Assembly: GCF_000177675.1 (NCBI RefSeq)
Contig: NZ_ADGX01000066.1
Span: 1-46,384 of the forward strand
Direction of reading: 5' to 3'
Length of the DNA stretch: 46,384 bases
Source of the DNA: Parafrankia sp. EUN1f
GTDB lineage: Bacteria > Actinomycetota > Actinomycetes > Frankiales > Frankiaceae
In this document: one piece after another, positions 40,403-46,384 of the stretch
How the letters are laid out: each line of letters opens with the position of its first letter
Numbering within the stretch: the first letter of the stretch is position 1
The notes under the pieces: generated by a model
Seen by the model: the letters and a program-made list of their open reading frames with translations, nothing else
Databases searched by the model: none
What the model was told of the DNA's origin: nothing
Position numbers and translations under genes: made by a program

Positions 40403-43357
40403 ATGCGCCCACCTCGTCGCGAAAGCGTCGAGCGGGCCCTGCCCGGCTACGAGATCGGGGGGCCGCTCGGGCAGGGCGGGTTCGGTGTCGTGCTGTCCGG
40501 CCGGCACCGCCAGCTGGGGCGCAGCGTCGCCATCAAGATCCTGGACGTCGACAGCGGCACCGACAGCGACACCGACGTCGAGGTGCGCCGGCGGTTCGCG
40601 GCCGAGGCCCGGGTGCTCGCGCGGCTCGACCACCCGCACGTCGTCGCGATCTACGACTATCTCGAACACGACGACCTGCGGATCATCGTGATGGAGCAGC
40701 TCGCCGGCGGCAGCCTCTCCCGGCGGCTGCGCGCCACCAGCCCGCAGCAGGCGTGCGCGATCGGCCTGTGCGTGGCCGAGGGGCTCGGTGCCGCGCACCA
40801 GGTCGGCGTGCTGCACCGCGACATCAAACCGGCGAACATCCTGTTCACCGGCAGCTCGCTGGTGAAGGTCGCCGACTTCGGCATCGCCAAGATCGTCACC
40901 GAGTCGACCTCGGTGACGTCCGGGCTGGTCGGGACCCTGCCCTACATGGCGCCGGAACAGTTCGGCGAGGGCGGGCTCGGCCCGGCCACCGACCTCTACG
41001 CGCTCGGTGTGACGCTGTACGAGCTGTTCGAGCGGCACCGGCCGTCGGGTCCGGTGACGACTCCCGGCGCACTGGTGCACTGGCATCTGGCTGGACGTCC
41101 CGCGCCGCTGGTCGAGGCCCCGGCGCCGGTGGCGGGTGTCGTGCTGCGCGCGCTTGCGAAGGACCCGGCGCAGCGGCACCCGTCCGCCCGCGCGTTCGCG
41201 CTCGATCTTGCCGCGGCGGCGGCCCACAGCTTCGGGCCCGGCTGGCTGGCGGACTGCGGTATCCCCGTCCGGCTCGACGACGAGGTTGTCGACGCCGCAC
41301 GAGCCGCCCCGCCGGCAGCACTCCCGCCGGCACCACTCCCGCCGGCAGCCGCGCCGTGGCGAGCCACGCGGCCGACCGCCCAGCCGCCGCTGACTTCCCA
41401 GCCGCCGCCGACCGCGCCGACCGCGCCGACCCCACCGCCGCCACCGGGCGTACCTGCCTGGACGCCATCGGGTCCGCCGGCCGGTGCCGTGCCCGGTTCG
41501 CGTGGTACCGGGATCGCGATCGGCCCGCCGTACCTGGGTTCGCGCGGCCTCCGCCGCCTCGATCGCCGCCGGGCCGTCGCGCTGGCGACCGCGTTGATCA
41601 TCGCCGTGGGTACCGGGCTCGGCCTGCTGCTCAACTGGCCGGACGGCTCCTCCCAGCGCCAGCAGCCCGCCGGGGATGGGGATTCCACGGTGGCAGCCAC
41701 GATCACGGCCTCGCTGCACCAGCCGTCGGGGAAACGCGGCGGAACCCTGAAGCTGGTCGCGAGCAGCGGCGACTGTGACTCGTGGGATCCGGGACTGACC
41801 TACCTCGCCCCCTGCTGGTCGATGCAGCGGCTGGTTTCCAGGACGCTGCTCACCTATCGGGCCGAGACCGGGACGGCCGGCACCGAGCTGGTGCCGGACC
41901 TGGCGGCGGCCATGCCCGAACGGGTCGACGGCGTCACCTGGAAGGTCCGCATCCGTGCCGGCCTGACGTTCCAGGACGGCTCCGTGATCCGGGCGGCGGA
42001 CGTGAAGTACGCGATCGCCCGAAGCTATGAGCAGGCGCTGGTTCTCCGGGGCGCGCTCGGGTACTTCGGCGAGGTGCTCCGCCAGTCGCCGGCCGACTTC
42101 CCGGGGCCGCGCAACGAACCCCTGTCGGACTTCACCTCGATCGACACGCCCGACGAGACCACCCTGGTCTTCCACCTGCGTGAGCCGTTCGACGACTTCC
42201 CCTACCTGCTCACGCTGCCGCAGACAGCGCCGATTCCGGCCAGCGCCGACCGCGTCACCGACGCCGGCTCCGGCTACGACGCGGCGCGGCTGGTCTCCAG
42301 CGGGCCCTACCAGGTCCAGTCGTACACGGCGGCCAGGTCGATCAGCTTCGTGCGCAACCCGAGGTGGGTCGCGGCCACCGACCCGAACCGGGCCGCGCTG
42401 CCCGACCAGATCACGGTCGCGTTCGACGTCCCCGCGGACGAGATCGACGCCGATCTGATCAGCGGTACCTACGACGCCGACATCTCCGGGGCGTCGGTCG
42501 GGTCGTCGACCACCGCGGCGATCGCCGCGCAGCCGGCCCTGAAGGCGCGCAGCGAGGTCACCGTCCTGCCCTACCTGAGCTACCTGGCCGTTGTGACCAC
42601 GCAGACGCCGTTCGACAACGTTGACTGCCGGCGCGCGGTGGCCTGGGCGGTCGACCGGGCGCGCCAGTCCAGCCTCCGGGGCTATGGCGCGCTCGGCGGC
42701 ACCGGGGCCGCGGGCCTGCTGCCGCCGTCGCTCGCCGGCTACTCCGGCGTCAGTGCCTACCCGAGCGACGGCCTGCGCGGTGACCTGGACAGGGCGCGCG
42801 GCGAGCTCACGGCCTGCGGCCACCCGGACGGCTTCGACACCACCCTCTCCGCGCCCAACCGCGCCGCTGACGTCAAGGCGGCCGAGGCGATCCGGGCCGA
42901 CCTGGGCAAGATCGGCATCAGGGTGACGGTGAAGACCTATGCGACCGGGGACTACTACGGCACGCTGGGTGCGCCGGAGCAGGTGCACGCCGCCGGGATC
43001 GGGCTCGCGCTGACCAACTGGGGCCCGGACTGGCCGAGCGGCTACGCCTTCTTCCACCAGATCGCAGACGGCCGGCAGATCCGTGGGCAGGGCAACTTCA
43101 ACATCTCGGGGCTCGACGACAAGGCGGTCAACGCCGCCCTCGACGCCGCGGCGGCGAAGAGCGATCCCGAGAATCCCGGGGCGGCGGCGGACGCCTGGGC
43201 CACGGTGGACCGTCTGGTGCAGCAGAGCGCGGCCCTCGTGCCGCTGGTGCATCGCCGCGCCCAGGTCCTCTTCAGCGAGCGGCTGACGAACGTCTACCTG
43301 AACCTTGGGCTCAACGCCTCGTACGACGTCGCGAACCTCGGCGTCAGGCCCGGCTGA
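40403..43357 (+). CDS. Transmembrane Ser/Thr kinase fused to a family 5 solute-binding domain
   Basis: The 984-residue protein starts at ATG 40403. Residues 15-275 are an apparently complete kinase: GQGGFG loop (23-28), VAIK (Lys45), HRDIKPANIL (138-147), DFG (158-160), APEQ (183-186) and TDLYALGVTLYEL. A Pro/Ala-rich linker (300-375) leads to a basic stretch and one membrane helix (391-411). Residues 446-984 are a full SBP_bac_5 (oligopeptide/nickel-binding) domain: GGTLKLVASSGDCDSWDPGL, VTWKVRIRAGLTFQDGS, FNISGLDDKAVNAALDAA and LVHRRAQVLF. A solute-binding domain facing outward on a cytoplasmic kinase implies a one-protein receptor that converts peptide or other ligand binding to Ser/Thr phosphorylation. 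No peptide permease genes are adjacent, arguing for sensing, not import. Confidence 0.93.
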   Translation: MRPPRRESVERALPGYEIGGPLGQGGFGVVLSGRHRQLGRSVAIKILDVDSGTDSDTDVEVRRRFAAEARVLARLDHPHVVAIYDYLEHDDLRIIVMEQLAGGSLSRRLRATSPQQACAIGLCVAEGLGAAHQVGVLHRDIKPANILFTGSSLVKVADFGIAKIVTESTSVTSGLVGTLPYMAPEQFGEGGLGPATDLYALGVTLYELFERHRPSGPVTTPGALVHWHLAGRPAPLVEAPAPVAGVVLRALAKDPAQRHPSARAFALDLAAAAAHSFGPGWLADCGIPVRLDDEVVDAARAAPPAALPPAPLPPAAAPWRATRPTAQPPLTSQPPPTAPTAPTPPPPPGVPAWTPSGPPAGAVPGSRGTGIAIGPPYLGSRGLRRLDRRRAVALATALIIAVGTGLGLLLNWPDGSSQRQQPAGDGDSTVAATITASLHQPSGKRGGTLKLVASSGDCDSWDPGLTYLAPCWSMQRLVSRTLLTYRAETGTAGTELVPDLAAAMPERVDGVTWKVRIRAGLTFQDGSVIRAADVKYAIARSYEQALVLRGALGYFGEVLRQSPADFPGPRNEPLSDFTSIDTPDETTLVFHLREPFDDFPYLLTLPQTAPIPASADRVTDAGSGYDAARLVSSGPYQVQSYTAARSISFVRNPRWVAATDPNRAALPDQITVAFDVPADEIDADLISGTYDADISGASVGSSTTAAIAAQPALKARSEVTVLPYLSYLAVVTTQTPFDNVDCRRAVAWAVDRARQSSLRGYGALGGTGAAGLLPPSLAGYSGVSAYPSDGLRGDLDRARGELTACGHPDGFDTTLSAPNRAADVKAAEAIRADLGKIGIRVTVKTYATGDYYGTLGAPEQVHAAGIGLALTNWGPDWPSGYAFFHQIADGRQIRGQGNFNISGLDDKAVNAALDAAAAKSDPENPGAAADAWATVDRLVQQSAALVPLVHRRAQVLFSERLTNVYLNLGLNASYDVANLGVRPG

Positions 43358-43506
43358 CGATGGCGGCGCCCTGGCGGAGAACGGGGACGAGCCGAGGCGG
43401 CGGGCGTGGGCAGCGGGCTGTGATCGCAGGTCTGTAGTTGCGATGTCCCGAGTGTGTTGACACGCTCGGTTCAACGCAATCTCAGCGGCATTGGCGGTGG
43501 TGGGCC

Positions 43507-45255
43507 ATGCGGGGCCACGTCCCGGAGCGGACCGGAGAGTCTCCCGGCGGCCTGGACGAGTCTGTCGGCCTCACGGCTGTCCGGAGCGCCAGGCGGGCTC
43601 CGCGGGCGTGCCCGCACCGCACGGGATGGGTGAACCGCCTGTGGGAACAGACCGACCGCCCGTTCCGCCGGGCCGCTGGCGTGATTCTGCTGCTCCTGCT
43701 TGGTTCCGCGCTCCCGCTGCTGGTCCTGGAGGGCCGCACCGAGCTTGCGTTCGTGCGCCTCACGAGCCCGATCTTCTCGGCGCTGGCGGTGGGTATCTGT
43801 GTGTGGGCTGGTCTGCGCAACCACGGGGCGGAACGAGCCTGGCGATTACTCATCGCCACGATGATCATGGCGAACGCGCTGGGGGGAGGGGCGATCGCGC
43901 GTGACGTCATCAACGGCGGTCCCGCGCTGCCCAGGATGACACCGCTGGCGATGCTCGGCCTGACACCGACGGTGTGCGGCCTCGCGGCCCTGCTGTGCTT
44001 TCCGTCCGAGCCCTACGACCACGCGACCCGCGCTCGGGTCGACGGGGCGAACCGGCGACTACACGTGATCACTGTTCTGGACGGCCTGATCGTCGTCGGT
44101 GCGGTGGCGTTGCTCTGCTGGGTGCTGATCCTGAACCGGGCGCTGGACTCACCGGTATCACCGGGCCTGCCCGGGACCCTGGCCGTCGCGGCTGTCGCGA
44201 CCCTGCTCATCGTCCTGGTCATCCTGACCGCGGCGTTCCGCAGGCCGCGGTCTCCGCTCGGCCTGGTGCTGGTCGGATCCGGGATCACGCTCTTCTGTCT
44301 GTCCGTCATGTCGCACATGTATGCCGGTGTCCGTGGGCTTGCCGACGTCCCGCGGGTGCTGGATCTGGGTTTCGGGGGCAGTGGTCTGCTCCTCGCGCTC
44401 GCCGCCCTGCTCCGCCCCGGCGGGCCGGTGCCGGCCACCGGGCGGTTGCCGCCAGACCGCTGGGAGATCGCCGCCGCCGTCCGGGTGGACGGCCGCGCGG
44501 CCGCGGGGGCAGGTTCGGCCGACGGGATGGCGTCCGCGCGGTCGCCGGCACGTCACCGCTGGTGGCACGGGGTGCTGCCGTACGTCCCGCTGCTGGTCGG
44601 CGGCGCGTTCGCCGTCTTCCATCTCCAGCCCGTAAGCGGAAGCCTTGATCGTGATCTGACCCTGTGGGGGCTGCTGGGCCTGCTCCTGCTGGCCGTGCTC
44701 CGCCAGATGACCACGATGGCTGACAACGCGCACCTGCTGACCCAGCTCGAGGGGAGCCAACGCGAGCTGCACCACCTCGCGTTCCATGACCCGCTGACCG
44801 GGCTCGCGAACCGCGCGCTCTTCGTCGCTCGCCTCAATCGCGCGATGGCCGACCGCCGCCTCCGGCCGCACCGGATCTCGCTCCTCTTCTGCGATCTGGA
44901 TGGATTCAAAGGTGTCAACGACAGGTTCGGGCACGCGGCCGGCGACGAACTGCTGCGCGTCGTCGCCGCGCGGCTGGCCGGGCAGGTCAGGCCGGACGAC
45001 TCGGTCGCCCGGCTCGGCGGGGATGAGTTCGCCATCCTGCTCGAATCGGATTCGCGGGATCCGGAGGCGGTCGGGCGCCGTCTGACCCGCGCGGTACGCG
45101 CCCCGATCCAACTGCGGAGCTGCCAGTGCCGCATCGACGCCAGCGTCGGCCTGGTCACGGTGGAGGAGGATGCGGGGACGGTCTCAGCGGAGGCCCTCCT
45201 CCATCGGGCCGATCTCGCCATGTACCACGCGAAGGCCACGGGTGGGGGCAGCTGA
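43507..45255 (+). CDS. Multi-pass membrane GGDEF diguanylate cyclase
   Basis: The 582-residue protein is taken from ATG 43507 (GGTGG six bases upstream; TTG 43438 and GTG 43630 are alternatives). Eight or more hydrophobic helices fill the first 400 residues (for example VILLLLLGSALPLLVLEG, TLAVAAVATLLIVLVILTA, VLPYVPLLVGGAFAVFHL, LWGLLGLLLLAVLRQM). The GGDEF domain follows (about 430-580): HHLAFHDPLTGLANRALF, LLFCDLDGFKGVNDRFGHAAGDELL and an intact RLGGDEFAILL. RPDD five residues before GGDEF is a standard inhibitory I-site. It should make cyclic di-GMP from GTP at the membrane. There is no EAL domain. The frame ends AKATGGGS at a TGA; the natural family ending appears one frame over to 45296. 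Confidence 0.9.
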   Translation: MRGHVPERTGESPGGLDESVGLTAVRSARRAPRACPHRTGWVNRLWEQTDRPFRRAAGVILLLLLGSALPLLVLEGRTELAFVRLTSPIFSALAVGICVWAGLRNHGAERAWRLLIATMIMANALGGGAIARDVINGGPALPRMTPLAMLGLTPTVCGLAALLCFPSEPYDHATRARVDGANRRLHVITVLDGLIVVGAVALLCWVLILNRALDSPVSPGLPGTLAVAAVATLLIVLVILTAAFRRPRSPLGLVLVGSGITLFCLSVMSHMYAGVRGLADVPRVLDLGFGGSGLLLALAALLRPGGPVPATGRLPPDRWEIAAAVRVDGRAAAGAGSADGMASARSPARHRWWHGVLPYVPLLVGGAFAVFHLQPVSGSLDRDLTLWGLLGLLLLAVLRQMTTMADNAHLLTQLEGSQRELHHLAFHDPLTGLANRALFVARLNRAMADRRLRPHRISLLFCDLDGFKGVNDRFGHAAGDELLRVVAARLAGQVRPDDSVARLGGDEFAILLESDSRDPEAVGRRLTRAVRAPIQLRSCQCRIDASVGLVTVEEDAGTVSAEALLHRADLAMYHAKATGGGS

Positions 45256-45296
45256 CCGTCTTCCGCCCAGGGCTGGCGGAGGACGGCCACGCTTGA
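45243..45296 (+). other. Out-of-frame natural C-terminus of the GGDEF protein
   Basis: Adding one G to the GGGGG run at 45244-45248 changes the last codons from GGGS-stop to GGGQLTVFRPGLAEDGHA and a stop at 45294-45296. That reading matches common endings of GGDEF proteins (AK..G...vvF.P.L). The loss is short and lies outside the catalytic domain, so activity may be unaffected. Confidence 0.55.
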
Positions 45297-45319
45297 CCGC
45301 GTCGGCTCGTTGCGGTGTG

Positions 45320-45394
45320 CTGACCGGCCTCAACGACGCCTACGACGCCTACGACGCCTAGGACGTCGCCAACCTCGGTGTCAGGCCCGGTTGA
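45320..45394 (+). pseudogene. Decayed 3' fragment of a second kinase-SBP gene
   Basis: The 75 bp read L-T-GLNDAYDAYDA, a stop, then DVANLGVRPG and a stop. This mirrors the last residues of the kinase-SBP protein (NLGLNASYDVANLGVRPG, ending 43357). The last 33 bases differ from that gene at only three positions. A 9-bp unit GACGCCTAC is repeated at 45335-45361, its third copy having become a TAG. Nothing upstream in this frame matches the rest of the gene, so only the tail of a duplicate survives, just beyond the GGDEF gene. Confidence 0.8.
45335..45361 (+). repeat. Three 9-bp tandem repeats (GACGCCTAC)
   Basis: Two exact copies and a third ending TAG lie within the kinase-SBP remnant, expanding an Asp-Ala-Tyr stretch relative to the intact gene. 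Confidence 0.85.
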
Positions 45395-45423
45395 GCCCGG
45401 CGCCCATGCCCCAACCGCGTGGG

Positions 45424-46296
45424 TCAGCCCACGATCGCCTCCGGCCAGTTCCCCCGCCGTGCGGTCCAGCCGAGAAGGCGCTGTGCCCGGCCGCTGTCGA
45501 TCCGCTGGTTGTCCAGATCCGGTTCGAGGTCAGCGTCGACGGCTGGTTGCGGGGCGCCGTCGATCCGGGCGAGCCGGGTCAGATATGACTCGTAGGTCAC
45601 CGGCTCGGCGGCGAGGTTGAGGATTTCGCCTGACGGTCGTTGGTCGAGCACCGCGAGCACGGCGTCCGCGACATCCGCGACGTGTACATGGGAGACGAAA
45701 GTGCTGCCATCCCCAGGAATCGGGAGTTTTCCCGCCCGCAGCAGCTCTCGCTGCCGATCCTGAATGGTTGCCGGCCCGACGAAACGCGCGGCCCGCAGAA
45801 TCGTCCAGGAGCATGTCCGGGGAAGTCCGATGACAGCTTCCTCCATCGCCGCGGTCGGGCCTACGAGCGCGGCCCGCTCGGGATCGGAGTCGATGGGGAC
45901 CGACTCATCGATCCATTCGGCGCCGCGCACCGGGTAGATCATGCTGATGCTGAGCTGGACCAGCACCGGGACACCGACCTGGGCGACCAGCCTGGCCAAC
46001 CGCGGGGAACCCGTCTCGCGGATGCTCGAGTCGAGATCCCACCCTCGTGGGTCGTCATCATCCGCTGGTACCGCCGTGGCGAGGTTGACGACCGCGTCGT
46101 GACCTGCGAGCCGAGACGGCAGAACGTCTTCCAGATCGGCGTCCAGCAGCCCCGCGCGCAGCCGTCGTACGGCGGGAGGCAGCTGGTCCAGTCGTTCGCC
46201 CGGAGACATCGCCGTGATCTCGTGGCCCGCTGCCAGGAGAGCGTCCACCAGCGGCCTGCCCGCGGCGCCGGTGGCACCGACCACAAAAACACGCAT
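45424..46296 (-). CDS. NAD-dependent epimerase/dehydratase-family protein (extended SDR)
   Basis: The 290-residue protein is taken from ATG 46296, seven bases after GGGTGA; an ATG five codons upstream (46311) is possible. The Rossmann loop is VFVVGATGAAGRPLVDALLAAGHEIT (residues 3-28). Extended-SDR features follow: VVNLATAVP, LVQLSISMIYPV (Ser/Tyr region, but the usual YxxxK is not clear), WTILRAARFVGP and HVHVADVADAVLAVLD. The unclear catalytic Tyr-Lys suggests an atypical member that may bind NAD(P) structurally or use a non-standard mechanism. The gene is alone on its strand and convergent with the GGDEF gene. The start of its promoter region lies in the last 90 bp of the window. Confidence 0.85.
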   Translation of the reverse strand: MRVFVVGATGAAGRPLVDALLAAGHEITAMSPGERLDQLPPAVRRLRAGLLDADLEDVLPSRLAGHDAVVNLATAVPADDDDPRGWDLDSSIRETGSPRLARLVAQVGVPVLVQLSISMIYPVRGAEWIDESVPIDSDPERAALVGPTAAMEEAVIGLPRTCSWTILRAARFVGPATIQDRQRELLRAGKLPIPGDGSTFVSHVHVADVADAVLAVLDQRPSGEILNLAAEPVTYESYLTRLARIDGAPQPAVDADLEPDLDNQRIDSGRAQRLLGWTARRGNWPEAIVG

Positions 46297-46384
46297 CGCG
46301 CTATCACCCATTTCTTGTCAGTTGACGGACTGTTCACGCGGCGTTGGCATCTCGGACGGAGTCGGCCCGTCGCCCCGGACACGT

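Noticed and set aside
40043-43474. 1143-codon open frame on the complement
   Set aside because: It mirrors the kinase-SBP and TetR genes. The product is Arg/Gly/Asp-rich without motifs. Long antisense frames are expected in DNA with extreme GC3.
1-46384. tRNA, rRNA, riboswitch, insertion sequence or phage attachment site
   Set aside because: Reading both strands I saw no cloverleaf with a GTTCGA-type arm, no rRNA-like stretch, no transposase or integrase motif, and no direct-repeat att pair. A covariance-model scan would be needed to exclude small RNAs.

Overview
The window is very GC-rich DNA with strong G/C third-position bias, frequent GTG starts and many 4-bp ATGA/GTGA gene overlaps. It encodes a putative F420-dependent luciferase-like oxidoreductase, a mycofactocin-type short-chain dehydrogenase, a deazaflavin-dependent nitroreductase-like protein, a LytR-CpsA-Psr enzyme, LGFP repeats, two P450s and Pkn-type kinases. 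This points to an actinomycete. Frankia or a close relative is the best guess, made from gene style and not from a marker gene. There is no rRNA, tRNA, CRISPR array or recognisable IS transposase.

Layout. 1-3.3 kb: the start of a Ser/Thr kinase running off the left edge, coupled to a Pro/Thr/Gly-rich surface protein, with a divergent secreted/membrane protein. 3.4-7.3 kb: a mycofactocin-type SDR followed by a decaying stretch: an internally deleted, frameshifted PhoX-like gene, a frameshifted unknown gene and a frameshifted YCII-domain gene. 7.7-9.6 kb: a two-gene unit of unknown function; the second protein looks like an effector-associated-domain (EAD)-like adaptor joined to a PH-like domain. 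9.7-17.3 kb: a DUF6458 membrane protein, a RidA remnant, a P450, a class III aminotransferase, a di-TOBE molbindin, an LGFP-phospholipase A2 lipoprotein and a DHA2-type MFS exporter. 17.3-20.7 kb: a coupled beta-ureidopropionase-like / dihydropyrimidinase / F420 oxidoreductase operon, probably reductive pyrimidine catabolism, to which the 12.3-kb aminotransferase may contribute. 21.5-23.1 kb: an LCP cell-wall ligase.

23.2-40.4 kb is a large divergent catabolic locus. Leftward from 31.3 kb run a lipoprotein solute-binding protein, one polypeptide fusing two ABC permeases (LivH- and LivM-like) and one ATPase (LivG-like), a LivF-like ATPase, an acyl-CoA synthetase, a cupin and an aminoglycoside-phosphotransferase-fold kinase. 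Rightward from 31.5 kb run a CaiB-type CoA-transferase, a DUF35 zinc-ribbon/OB protein, a thiolase-like protein, an aldehyde dehydrogenase, an amidohydrolase-2 protein, an SDR, a P450, a deazaflavin-dependent protein and a TetR regulator, mostly with translational overlap. The set fits uptake, CoA activation and oxidation of a hydrophobic carboxylic acid; the substrate is not determinable here. A promoter with a dyad between its -35 and -10 elements sits in the divergent gap.

40.4-46.3 kb holds signalling genes. The most striking is a single protein with a cytoplasmic Ser/Thr kinase, one membrane segment and a complete family 5 (peptide/nickel type) solute-binding domain outside the cell. A membrane GGDEF protein follows, then a 75-bp decayed copy of the kinase-SBP gene's 3' end, then an NAD-dependent epimerase-like protein.

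Other points. A palindromic intergenic element occurs in at least three diverged copies (about 4.95, 7.47 and 20.98 kb). Three genes carry apparent one-base losses, two of them in G runs, which is either local decay or homopolymer error in the assembly.
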